A DNA stretch of 64,000 nucleotides from assembly GCA_030762175.1 (NCBI GenBank), contig CM060831.1:67438001-67502000 (forward strand), written 5' to 3'. A model generated the notes under the pieces. The model ran no database searches, had not been told where the DNA came from, and worked only from the letters and a program-made list of their open reading frames with translations. The stretch comes from Metallyticus violacea (taxonomy: Eukaryota > Arthropoda > Insecta > Mantodea > Metallyticidae). This document shows positions 35,462 to 45,972 of the stretch, piece after piece. Numbering within the stretch: position 1 is the stretch's first letter; every line of letters begins with the position of its first letter. The translations under genes and the position numbers were made by a program.

Positions 35462-35601
35462 GAATAAATGACAGCGGAAACCGGAGACCGCTGAGCAAAC
35501 CTGCCTAAACCCCGCATTGTCCGCCACAAATACCCTTTACGGCCCCTGGTATTGAACATGAGCCATCAGCGGTCTAACCGTTTTGCTACGACGCCGCTAC
35601 C
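35462..35601 (-). mobile_element. SINE-like tRNA-derived fragment
   Basis: On the minus strand the head GGTAGCGGCGTCGTAGCAAA and ACGGTTAGACCGCTG contains an A box (TAGCAAAACGG), and TGTTCAATACC fits a decayed B box about 40 bases on. A short body ends at CATTTATTCC. Only one copy is in the window, so it could also be a decayed tRNA pseudogene. Confidence 0.5.
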
Positions 35602-35685
35602 TGAGCATTTTATGTAATAGTTACATTTTGGTAACAAATTATTTCAAAATGCTGTATACCCTCTAAGAAAGAATATTAACTTTAA

Positions 35686-35686
35686 C

Positions 35687-35731
<45 letters not shown>
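35686..35731. repeat. (AAT)n microsatellite
   Basis: About fifteen AAT units without interruption. Confidence 0.95.
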
Positions 35732-36846
35732 TGTAACTTACCCAAAATTGTTTTTTCATCTCACAGCTGATTTCTTTTTTATTTTGTTCAAATTGAAACA
35801 AATCCAAAAAATGACCTAGTATGGATTAAACTAATGTTGGTTAAATGTTAATTAAACAATAAAATAAGCCCTAAATTTTATTAAACTAATACTTCATTAA
35901 ATAAATTTACTTTCGGTAAAATTACAACTACCAATATTACCTAATGCAGCTTATTTGGGAAATCTTGATTAATCTGTTTACATTCTGTTCTTTCTATAGG
36001 ACATACATCATTTTTGAAACAATTTATTTGCAAAAATAAAACTATTACATTATATGATCATTTTACACTATTATTTTGTGAAACAATAGTTTAGGTTGTG
36101 AGCAACCATAGAAAATAAAATATATAATAACAATTGAATCCCTTTTAAAATTTAAGCTCCAAAAGTAGGTGTGTCATTTTAAATTTCAAACTCAGGATTG
36201 CTGTAAGTGAGAGGTTGAAACTCAAAATTTAATTAGCATTGATTTTTATACTCTCTTCTCAATAACTATACTGACCTATTTTTGTTTAAATTAAAATTAT
36301 GATAGGTAGTTGTTAAAAGTCACAAACCTTAGAAATAGTGGGAAGAAATTTTGTTCTACCGCACTTTGTTGAGCTCAAAACTCTGACGGTTTTGATTATA
36401 TAAATTCATTGCATACTTTGCGGAATTCACTTACTGTGTTTCTCCAAAACTCATGAAAGATTAAATTTCCAGTATTTTATTAATGATGTAATGATTAATG
36501 ATTAATGTAATGATTAATTTTGTATAATGAAATTTGTTGAAATGTTATTGGTAAAACCTTTTGAATGCTCAAGAATTCTTCTTTGACTCTCCATATTCCA
36601 GCATTCCTCTTATTCCAACTACCTCTCCTTAAACTTTTTAATTGTCCTCTTTCCCTTGAAGATGTCTATTTAGCTGGCCAATGTTTCTGCAATGAACAAC
36701 GTTCTCCAAAATTCAATTCTCACCGCAATTTTGAACATTTCAGATTCGGATAAATTGCCATAACGGGAAGATATAAGTAATGACCCTTGTGCGGCTTCAA
36801 CTGCTTCAATATTCTCTGGCATCACAACTCAATGTGTCGGACCCGG

Positions 36847-36881
<35 letters not shown>

Positions 36882-37581
36882 CCACGCCATTCCTAAACTT
36901 GCTGCTGTGACAAAACATACGTCACCACCTTGAATTGTAATCGTCGATGTATTTCAATAGGTTTCACAGGTCCACTACTCAAAAAATCAGTAATCCCTGT
37001 ATTTGCTTTGTCCTACAGGATATTCCTTGAAGCATTTGCAACAGTAATGCTAACATACAGGACAGTAGAGCGAAATTTCGAATTTTTACTGCAATTTTAA
37101 GGTTTTCATTTGATTCTCACAACATTACTAGTTAATTTCATTAGAAATGAGAGGGATGATGCTATATTTCTGTTACAAGTCGTGATATATCGAACTTGAT
37201 AGGAGAATTTTGTAGTATTCTTAACTCTTATTCAAAAATTTCCAAATATTTCTATGTTTTTCATTATGTAAATAAATGAGAGCAGAAAACGGGTTTCACA
37301 CAGATAAGTTGCTACGAAGGCATAAACATTTATACTGGCTTCTTTGATAATTGGAGAAAATTTGGGGCTCACAGAGGCTAACGTGTCCCATATATATATA
37401 TATAACTCTCATATATGGGCGTTCTGCCTAGTCCACGTTTTCGGTTTACTTGTTGGAAAGCTCCCTCTGTAGTTTTCAATTTGTTTCTAATTCACTTTAC
37501 CTTTACCTGAATAAATACAAAGTATATTATCTCTAAAGTATAAAAATATATTACCTTTATCTAAGTATATTATCTTTAGTT
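35732..37581. other. AT-rich spacer, no recognised gene
   Basis: It contains a 28-base T run at 36849-36876 and a TA run near 37391. The 62-aa frame at 36565-36753 has no known motif. Confidence 0.45.
36849..36876. repeat. Poly-T run
   Basis: Twenty-eight consecutive T, possibly the A tail of a minus-strand retrocopy, but the DNA to its right matches no element I know. Confidence 0.95.
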
Positions 37582-37866
37582 GACCGTGGGGATGGCCGAG
37601 GTCGTCAAGGCGCGGACTTGTGAGCGGGAGGTCTGGGGTTCGAATACCGCCAGGACCGTCCTCCCTGACTGGGTTTTTTTCCAGGTTTTCCTCAGTCCTC
37701 ATTACTGGCAAATGCCGGGGAAGTGCCCTAAACTTGGATCTGGAACGCTTCCATCCTTAAAAAAAATCCTTTGCCAAAATATCATTTCATCCCGTGTATC
37801 ATCAGTGTTCACCGCCTGTGGTGCCTCAGTAGTAAAAACGGGCGTTAAACACAATTAAAAAAAAAT
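37582..37866 (+). mobile_element. SINE family B, full-length copy
   Basis: The head starts GACCGTGGGGATGGCCGAGG with GTCGTCAAGGCGCGG; the B box is GGGTTCGAATACC. The body contains CCAGGTTTTCCTCAGTCCTC and GGCAAATGCCGGGG, and the end GGGCGTTAAACACAATT runs into an A tail. No clear target-site duplication found by eye. The 74- and 92-aa frames across it are by-products. Confidence 0.9.
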
Positions 37867-38785
37867 AATTGTATCCAAATTCATTGTTTTTATTTATACA
37901 TTCGAGAGCACATTCTGTTAACAATGACCTAATGCTTCCTAGAAGGCTTGAGAACCGCTGTCTCACATTTGTGAGGTATCAGCACATATTCTGGCGTTCT
38001 ACTTGCTTCTTAACCGAACACGGGTTCTTGGAACCCGCATACTGATCGACCTCGTCAGTCACTTACAATATCGCTAACTGGCACATTTGTTAATGCGTTC
38101 AATAAATGACCTCCATTATTTCCAGATAACATGCATACTCTGGCACACTTCCAATTTTAAGCACTTTGCTTCAGAAAAATGAATTATGTCCGCTACATGC
38201 GAAAAGGAAGAAAAAAGAGGACACGAGAAGTAAATGCATTTCCAAGAAAATGCTCTAAGCGAAGCCACATATCTGTTACAGTTTCTGTGTAATGCCGAGA
38301 ACGACAAAATTTATTTCAAATCGAAATTGAAATTCGTGCAAAACAATGCATTTCAACATACGAAAAACCATCAAAATTTATTGTTAGAGCACAGCTATTC
38401 ACTTAAGTTTATATAATGGTATAGTGTGAAGAAAAAAAAAAGTACCGGCCTTAAAAGTGTAAAGAAGTACATCATAAATTTAACCCACCATAGTTGTTGG
38501 TAAACATATCTTAAGTAGACAGACAGCTGCTGTGTTAAGACAGTTAACATTGCCGGACATAAGAGGATGAATTGCGGGGAGTGGGAATGCGGTCGCCAGC
38601 AGTCGAGATATCAGAAGATTGTATCTGTCCGATTTCAAAAGCAAAGAGGGGAGGGGTGGAGAAGCCATGCCCTACGAGGGTTACCTATCTTTTAAGTTTT
38701 TACAAACCACCACTATAGGTGTTGAGATATGTCACTCTATTTTCGCTAACAATTGACATTTGTTGCTGTGAGCGTCTAAAGAAAA
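37867..38785. other. Spacer, nothing recognised
   Basis: Overlapping opposed frames at 38116-38416 and a minus frame at 38480-38668 lack known motifs. Confidence 0.45.
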
Positions 38786-39719
38786 ATTGAAATTTCACGT
38801 GAAGTTTTAGTTGGATGACTGTTTTGCGATTTTAGTAAAGACCTAACTCTACAGCAATGCATAGAATCGCTTCCTTCAACTTTTGTTAATGAAGCACCAT
38901 AAAAAAAGACGGTTAACAATTGTTTTGCAGAATTTCGTCGTTTTCGTGCGTCCGTCAGTGATGAATTTCGTGAAGGTCAACCAAATTCAGTTGTCATTCC
39001 AAAAAACGTCGATGCTCTGTACATTCAATTTTGCACGAACATCTAGATGAGAAAGACAGCTGTTCCCGATGGATGCTGCACAATTTGACCGAAGCTTAAA
39101 AGAAGAAGGAAAAAAAAAACGATCTTATTAATTGATGTAATAAAATGCTCAAAAAATTCGATCGATGAACTGAAAAATACGTATGAAATATCGTAACAAG
39201 TGACGAAACTTGGATATATTCGTATGTACCGTAAACTAAGCTACAATCTTCTGTTTGGGTGTTTCAAGATGAACCGAGTCCCACAAAAGTTATTCGTTCA
39301 CGAAGCACTTCCAAGAAAATGATAGTTTGTTTCTTCGGTTGTACTGGACACTACGCCTGAATGGTATACAACAATTTGTTTGCCAGAAGTCATCGACGAA
39401 ATCAAGAAAAACAACCGAAAACGTAGCATTGTTCTTCAGCATGTCAAACATCGATTATATGAAGAAGAAAAACATTGAATTAATGCCTTATTGCCCATAT
39501 TCACCTGATTTATCGTCTAACGACTTCTTTTTGTTCCCGAATGTGCCAAATAAAAATGCGTGGACAGCAATTTTCATCACCCCCCAAAAGCTGTTGAAGC
39601 CTTTAAAAACTATGTTTTTGGGATATCAACTTCAGAGTGGAAAAATGTTTCGAGAATTGGTTTGAACGCTTGCAAAATTGTATACATTTTAAAGGCGAGT
39701 ACTTTGAAAACAGTCTGTT

Positions 39720-39754
<35 letters not shown>

Positions 39755-39780
39755 TTTTATTTGTCCTAGTTTTTATAAAA
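38786..39780 (+). mobile_element. Mariner remnant with poly-A expansion
   Basis: Pieces of a mariner transposase in changing frames. NNCFAEFRRFRASVSDEF near 38915 is the helix-turn-helix region. KMLKKFDR and IVTSDETWIYSYVP near 39190 hold the first catalytic Asp. QSSVWVFQDEPSPTKVIRSR, then SKKMIVCFF follow. The block with the second Asp is missing, since the frame runs from TTENVALFFS straight to MSNIDYMKKKNIELM. PYSPDLSSNDFFLFP keeps the third Asp. AVEAFKNYVFGISTSEWKN and the KGEYFEN-like end close it. A 32-base A run interrupts the 3' non-coding part, and TTTTATTTGTCCTAG beyond it is typical of this family's end. Inactive. Confidence 0.87.
39721..39752. repeat. Poly-A run inside mariner 3' end
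   Basis: Thirty-two consecutive A between the degenerate coding end and the terminal region of the mariner remnant, probably a slippage expansion. Confidence 0.95.
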
Positions 39781-40560
39781 ATTAAAAAGTAACTCTTGTA
39801 CCTATTTGGGAAGACTTAAGATTGAGGTCCAGTGTCTTGTTGCATTTCTTCCGAAGAGACTAAACAACATTTATGTCAGTATCTGGTACGTTTAATTTCT
39901 CAATTGAACAAAATATTCTTCTTCACTGTTTCCAGTGAACTGCCTTTGAAAAAATACTCCCCAAATTACGCATGGTTTCTTATTTGTGAAAGAGCAGCAA
40001 TCGCTCATTTCGAGAAAAATTAATGGCATTTTTTCCCCCTTCAGGAAATGCCCCTTTTCCTCCAGAAGGAAGCACTGCTGTAGTTGAACCTGCTCTCTCC
40101 TGAATTTCGAAAGTATGTCTGCATCTTCCTCCTGGAAACCATTGGGAACTGGGGAAGAAACTGGTTATTTCCCTTCATCAACAGAACGCTCGCCTATCCT
40201 TATACAAACAGATCGCATTCCCTCTTTTACATTCACGTTCTTCTTCCTAAAAACTTGGTTCTAGAATTACCAGTTTTCTGTTATAGCCTACAGATCCTAG
40301 AAAGTCTAATTCATTATAACGGTTCTGTTTTCTCTTAGTCCATCCAAGCCTGTCAAGGCAGAAACGTTTAAAATATCTCATGAATCAGCGCTATATACTT
40401 GTGTACGGATATTACCGGTGTAAAATTTATTTGCATTTCCTCCCCCCCCCCCAACTTTAACACCGAATGTCTTAGTTTAAAATATTGTTATGCAGCTTGA
40501 AGTCATTTCATTTTATAGTTATTTGATCATAAGTATGTATATATTCTTATATGCACACAC
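39781..40560. other. Spacer, no recognised gene
   Basis: Frames at 39832-40023 and 40084-40338 (plus) lack known motifs. A C run is present near 40442. Confidence 0.4.
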
Positions 40561-40741
40561 TGATTGTTCAACATTTCAAACACACATTTACACAAAATAC
40601 AATAGAGATGCTATATTTCGGGCTGATGCTCTTTTTCCTTAACGGCCTGCTTCTTCTTGAAAAAGGGCCTTGACTCAAAATATAGAATTTAGTATGTTTT
40701 GTGTTTGTGTGTGCTTTTTAAAAATGTTGAACAATCTGATC
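40561..40741. mobile_element. Palindromic MITE-like hairpin element
   Basis: The two halves are imperfect inverted repeats of about 85-90 bases. TGATTGTTCAACATTTCAAA on the left mirrors the right end AAAATGTTGAACAATCTGA. CACAAAATAC mirrors GTATGTTTTGTG, and the CTTTTTCC...GGCC block mirrors GGCCTGCTTC...AAAAAGGGCC at the centre. The sequence would fold almost end to end. No coding capacity. Foldback MITEs have this shape; the family is unknown and no other copy is in the window. Confidence 0.7.
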
Positions 40742-41292
40742 AATGCTAAATAATACTTCTCTAACGAAGGTTATTTTAGTTTTTTCTATTTGATATATAT
40801 TTTTCTTTTAAATCTATACGACGTGATATAAGATCATTACATATTACTAGTGATAATAATTATTTACAAATACATATCTGTATTGGAGCTGTATGTCTTA
40901 GTAAAACTTAGTAACTATATTTTTATGTTTAATTAAGGCGACTGACGAATATTTGTTAATGCATATATTGAACGATAGTGCATATTTTGATGCATAGGAC
41001 GCATTTGTGCATATTTATAATTTTTTACGCTGCGAACACAAGTTTTCCTGCAGAGAAAACAATACAGAAGAGCCATATTTCCTACCTAGTGGAAATGTGT
41101 TAAGATTGGAAACGTTGTGCACTAGTGGGAAAAGAATAGGTGAGATAAGGCATGTTGGGCATGCCTTTTAATGATGCTTTTAATCTAACACTTATTGATG
41201 CGTTACCTACACAATGCTTTGAAAGTTTACTCAGAGAGAGAGAAATGACAACTATATTTTTACATAAAGCGCGTATATGGTTTAAAGCTTAC

Positions 41293-41335
41293 GTATTATT
41301 ATTATTATTATTTTTTTTTTTTTTTTTTTTTTTTT
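41293..41335. repeat. (ATT)n followed by poly-T
   Basis: About six ATT units pass into a run of 26 T. Confidence 0.9.
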
Positions 41336-41618
41336 CCCCATACTCTCATTTCTAGTTTCATCTGTTTCCATGCACAACGTTACCTTCGATACTCAATATT
41401 TACTTTTATCACCATCGCTTGTCTTCTTGCTATAGAACTCAACGAGTTCGAAATATAACGATTTCAAGTGTGACTTTATCTTAGTATTTTATCCATTTCT
41501 ACTTTTATAATTACTATTAATTTATATATATAATTCTTTGATCAAGAATGAGTAAAAGACTGTTAACCATTCTTAAGGAAAAAAAAAAAAAAAACGAAAA
41601 TGTACTAGTATTTTGTTA

Positions 41619-41643
41619 ATATATATATATATATATATATATA
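41619..41643. repeat. (TA)n microsatellite
   Basis: About twelve TA units. Confidence 0.9.
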
Positions 41644-41725
41644 AAAAACTGTGTTTTGCAGTCTTAACAATTCTACGAAAGTGGGAAATTTTCCATTAAT
41701 ATTAGCCAGTTTTATGACCTAAAGA

Positions 41726-41868
41726 AATCCAATACACTAAAATATACGCATTTTAGAAAATACTGTTTCAATGGCTTACCAAAGATTCCCATAATTATGA
41801 ATTGCCCCTAATCTGTGTGAATTATGTTCTTTTATTGATGCCTAAGTTGAAATAAATGTTCTGTGAAA
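41726..41868 (+). repeat. Dispersed repeat, copy 1 of a 4.1-kb spaced pair
   Basis: It aligns with 45826-45972 in the same orientation. Shared blocks are ATCCAATACACT, AAATATACGCATTTT, TGGCWTACCAAAGATYCCCA, TAATTAT, TAATCTGT, and TATGTTCTTTTATT. Its class is unknown. The spacing and orientation would also fit an old segmental duplication, though the DNA outside the blocks does not match. Confidence 0.8.
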
Positions 41869-42555
41869 ACAACAATATAGTTTATTGTAGAGGTTACAGT
41901 TTAAGTTTGTTTGTGAAAATAAAAATAGAGCAATCTGGAATGCTAATTCATTTTATGATTTCATGTAAAATATAAAAAAGAAACTTAAGTATAATACATT
42001 CATTTATTTTTCTAACGTTAGAAAAATTAGGCATTAAAGTTTATGTTAAATGTTACACTTAATGACTCATTCTATTGCACTCTAAAACTTTAAATATGTT
42101 TAAGCTTTATAACTGTTAGTTAGAAATAAAAGCTAAGCTCTTGATCTGATTAATGTGAATATGCAGCGCTATGACCAGGGTGGGAGGAGATGAACTTGTT
42201 TTTTTGCAACGTACTAATAATGTTAACTGGGGTTGTGACATTTAATAGAACAGGCAGCGTAGCCTTTTACGAATAGTACGTGCAGTGCATAAGCTTTCTA
42301 CCTGACATGGAGAGTCACAGTTCATCGTTGCAATATTCATGCTATTTTACTCGCATATTTCAGAAGTGCAAACACTGTATTTCTTTCCCAGCAACGCCTT
42401 CATTTGCTTGGAAAAGTTCATTTAAGTCAGACGTTTTGCATAATACATCGTGGTGCTCACAACTGAATACAGAGCAGTGATTACATTCATAACCAAAGAA
42501 GGACTTTCACCAAGTGCTATTAAACAACGCCTTGATGGTGTGTGTGGGGAAGTTT
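41869..42555. other. Spacer, nothing recognised
   Basis: AT-rich; the 66-aa frame at 42280 has no known motif. Confidence 0.45.
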
Positions 42556-42559
42556 CCCC

Positions 42560-43430
42560 TTAATACACCTAACACGAGTCTCTCAAGACTCACTGCAATG
42601 CAAATTTGGGCGTTTTACATTAAGATGTATAACTTTTGACCTTTCCATCTATTTTTCTAAAATAAGTTTTTCTATCAGATGATGACAACGGTACCATTTT
42701 AGTTTATCATTTATCATATTGCGCATATAACACTTATAATGTGTTTTTGATGAGTGTGATAGAATAATTGAAAATGTATTTGTGTACTCTTTGTAGGCTG
42801 CACTATTGCTATTGGGTTCTATTATTTGGAAACCTTGCTCAAATGCTAGTATGCTGTTTCTGTTGGTTCTTCAATATGTTTAAGAGAAAGCTGTCTGAAG
42901 AAGACATCTTGAGTTACTGCAGGAGAGTTATTCTGTGAAAGTTATTATTTTAGTGAATTCGATTCAGACTACATGCCTGATGCTGTTAATGATGGTGGAA
43001 GTGGACCATGTAGCTAATGAATCATCATACGCGAAATTTAACGCCCATACAATCTCAGGGAAGATGATGCTGCAACATGAGGCATGTCCTGTGGGAAAAA
43101 TAGTTTTTTGTATGGAACAAAAGCCCTCCAAAAAATCTAAGATACAAAAGCACGACATCATGAAATCTCAAAAACAATTTATTCCCAAAGACTTGCTAAG
43201 AAAAGATAGAGAAGAAAAAAGTTCAGACTTTGCTTTCACTTTGGATCATACTCTTGTGTTCTACGTACGCAAGAGATATAAGATTGTGGTACTACTTTCT
43301 ACTTGTGGATCGTACATCAGCTATCAAAGTTGAAAATGCAAATAAGTATGAGAATGTTGAATATTACAACAAAACCAAAGCGGATTCCTTAGACCAGCAT
43401 TATTTATGAATTCAATTGGCATATATGCAA
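42560..43430 (+). mobile_element. PiggyBac-like element, internally deleted
   Basis: A TTAA at 42560-42563 is followed by ACACCTAACACGAGTCTCTC with the small inverted repeat GAGTCT/AGACTC, as at many piggyBac ends. An N-terminus begins at 42876 (FKRKLSEEDILSY), and DSDYMPDAVNDG in a second frame is the acidic piggyBac start. The catalytic core with its Asp residues is absent. The frame 42935-43333 resumes with QKHDIMKSQKQF, FAFTLDHTLVFYVRKRYKIV and VLLSTCGSY. In another frame NVEYYNKTKADSLDQ matches the YNKTKGGVDxxD motif. The 3' terminal repeat was not found. The 132-aa frame is thus a fused relic, not a host gene. Confidence 0.72.
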
Positions 43431-43820
43431 TTGCAGCATACGTAATATTTTTGGTGGAAACCCAACCCTAAGAAAAAGTGTAAATTGCACACTTCTTTGC
43501 TGAATGGATTGAAAAAAATAATAAATTTATAAGTCAGTGCAGTGAATGAAAAATGCTACTAGTACTACTAAAAATTCACATCCTATCATGCCTCAAACAT
43601 CAGGTACTCTAAAAGAAAAAGAAGCAATGCTATTTAAGTGATTATAAAAACGAACATTCAGCAACAATGTAAACACAAAAACCGCTTACAATGAATATAA
43701 TGAAAGAGTGGTTAGGATTCGGAAGCAGGACACCCTTGTTGAAATGATACCATTGTGTTTGACATTAAAAGCAAAGATACGTGAAAAACATACATGGATA
43801 TTTTTATACAATATGAGGTC
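43431..43820. other. Spacer, possibly the end of the piggyBac relic
   Basis: No motif or terminal repeat recognised. Confidence 0.4.
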
Positions 43821-43832
43821 ATCTGTAAACTA

Positions 43833-44125
43833 CTGTCGGTTCTGGTGGTGTAGTGGTTACCATACATGCCTCCTATACCCAAGATCGTGGGTTCGAACCC
43901 GGCCAGGACCGATGGATTTTTTCGGACGTAAAAATCCTAAGTATGGCTTCCTTCGGAAGGGAAGTAAAGCCGTGGGTCCCATGTCGTACATTTACGGCAC
44001 GAAAAAGAACCTCAAGCCTGAAGAAAGAGGCCTCTGAGCATGTCGGCCGTTTCACGCCTTGAGTTGAATGGGACGCTGATGACCTGAGATGTTAAAGAGC
44101 GTCCATAAATAAATCAATCAAAAAT
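43833..44125 (+). mobile_element. SINE family A, full-length with perfect target-site duplication
   Basis: The best reference copy of the family. The head TGTCGGTTCTGGTGGTGTAG and the intact B box GGGTTCGAACCC are followed by the body and the tail CCATAAATAAATCAATCAAA. ATCTGTAAACTA at 43821-43832 and 44126-44137 is a perfect 12-bp target-site duplication, so the element is 293 bp. This length and the flanking duplication indicate target-primed reverse transcription by a partner LINE. Frames at 43708-44062 are by-products. Confidence 0.96.
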
Positions 44126-44137
44126 ATCTGTAAACTA

Positions 44138-44465
44138 TAAGTATGACTGACAGTATGATTTTTTTCCTAAATTGTTATGGTTATGTTGAGAAGAAAAAAC
44201 AAGTATAAAGTAGGTACATGTTCGACAAACATATGATTGATCGTAGAATTTTTGTGCTATAGATGTTTCCAATAACTTACAACTTCTAATGATTAGCAAT
44301 GTATAATTATCAATATATTAAACGTGCTTATGTTTAAATAAATAATTTAAGTAAATATTTCTTAGGAAGACAGATGTTTCAAAATATCAGTGCTCCATTA
44401 TTCCAGAATTCCCACGTAGACACATCCTAGATGTTTATAGTAACCTATGAACTTAGGTATTTCAG
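44138..44465. other. Spacer, nothing recognised
   Basis: AT-rich; no gene or repeat match seen. Confidence 0.5.
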
Positions 44466-45085
44466 GGTTAAAATTATTTCGCTCGGGCAGAAAGCCTTGG
44501 TGGGTAGGCCGGTGTATGTGTTGACACAAGAAAACATTTCCCTTGTCAAGGAGGAAGGTGAGTGACAGGTGTTTGAAAACAAAAGAAATAGCTGCAAGAT
44601 TGGAGCTTTCTAAACTACTGTGATTTGCATATGCAAGATGGGTGCCCCAAATTCTTTCAGCCTTTCAAATGCAAGTGCGCATGGAATGTTGTCACATGCT
44701 TTCGAACCTTTGCCAGAAGGGCAGTATTGGAATCAATCATCACAAGAAACGAAACTATGGTCCTCTATTATGATCCTTTTCCAAAAAGAGAATCAAGGAG
44801 TGGTGGTAAATGGGTGGGCAGATAACGAAGAAAATTGCGCCATTAATTTTTTGGGGACTGCAGAGGAATTCTGATAGACTACAAAGAAATGAACGCAACG
44901 GTGACTGGGAATACTGTGCTGAGCTACTGAATCTACTGCGCAGTGCCATCAAGGAAAAAATGCGGAATGACTTTTATGCATGTCAAAAGCACAGTTCACA
45001 ATGCTGCTGTGAATACACGTGGCTTTCAGGAGCTCGATCAGCCCTCCAGCGATTATCCCCTGTTTTTAAAACTGTAATCTGATAT
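44466..45085 (+). mobile_element. Mariner-family transposase remnant
   Basis: Related to the remnant at 6470. LTQENISLVKEEV near 44520 and CLKTKEIAARLELSK near 44570 fit the second helix-turn-helix. IITRNETMVLYYDPFPKRES at 44735 has Asn for the first catalytic Asp. FWGLQRN/GDCRGILIDYKEMNA pieces follow, then EYCAELLNLLRSAIKEKMRN. The segment with the second Asp is deleted. GFQELDQPSSDYPL in another frame is what remains of the region around the third. Dead. Confidence 0.85.
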
Positions 45086-45825
45086 TTGACGACGGATATT
45101 CACGAACGATAATGAATTGAAAGTCGCATTTTTTTCCAGCATTTTGCAGACAAGTTTCGGACTATTTTTTTTTTGGGGGGGAGGGGTTGGAATATTAATA
45201 CAGTGATGCGGGAAATGGATTTCACTAAAGGGAAACTACGTTGAAAAATTTTACCTGTACTTTTAAAGGAAACTAACAGACCGCCACTCCTATTTCTAAT
45301 TTAAGAAGCTCATTAAGATTTTGATTCTGCTAAAATGCACTTAATATTTCTTCTGCAGGAGTAACCAGAGCTATTAAGAACCATCACTTAGCTTCCCTGG
45401 ATTGTCCGAGTTTTATTTACGATTTAATATCAACATGTTTTACGTCGATATTGCACGTACCTTCGGTTGCTCCATTTTATTAATGTAACCAGCGGCTAAT
45501 GACACTCAATTGGGAGCAATCCTACCAGAATTTATTAATTATTGAAAAGAGTCACAGTGGGGTTATACTAGTTACTGAAAATTGCTTAATTATATAGTTA
45601 CAGCTCTACTGGTTCAATTTGTGTTCTATAAAATAACTGTTAGTCGACACTCGGAACATATGTTGGTTACAAAAAACGGAAACAAATTTCCTCTGGGACA
45701 AGAATATTTTCATGTGTTCATTGCATTTGTGCTGCTTTTCGTGGACATGCGCAGGATTAACTTCAACTATAATGCTCCTAAAATCTCCCAGCTGCATAGG
45801 TGCATTTTTTCTGTAGTCTCAAGAC
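45086..45825. other. Spacer, no recognised gene
   Basis: A T run into a G run lies near 45165-45185. The 95-aa frame at 45582-45869 overlaps a dispersed repeat and has no known domain. Confidence 0.4.
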
Positions 45826-45972
45826 ATCCAATACACTTAAATATACGCATTTTGGGAAATACTTTTTAAATGGCATACCAAAGATCCCCATAATTATAAT
45901 GGTGACGTCTAATCTGTATAGTATTATGTTCTTTTATTAATGCCGAAGTTTAAAGAAATTTTCTGATTGAAA
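45826..45972 (+). repeat. Dispersed repeat, copy 2 of the pair
   Basis: Counterpart of 41726-41868, starting CATCCAATACACTTAAATAT. See that entry for shared blocks. Confidence 0.8.

Larger units (their letters stand above)
40742..41725. other. AT-rich spacer with simple repeats
   Basis: Contains (ATT)n plus poly-T at 41293-41335 and a (TA)n run at 41619-41643. No gene recognised. Confidence 0.5.

Noticed and set aside
43836..43910. Possible tRNA gene at the SINE-A head
   Set aside because: The Pol III boxes are present, but the stem pairing expected of a working tRNA is not evident and the sequence is always fused to the SINE body.
43853..44062. Frames with EPGQDRWIFS...REVKPWVPCRTF-like peptides (also at 5390)
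   Set aside because: Translations of SINE family A; presence tracks the repeat.
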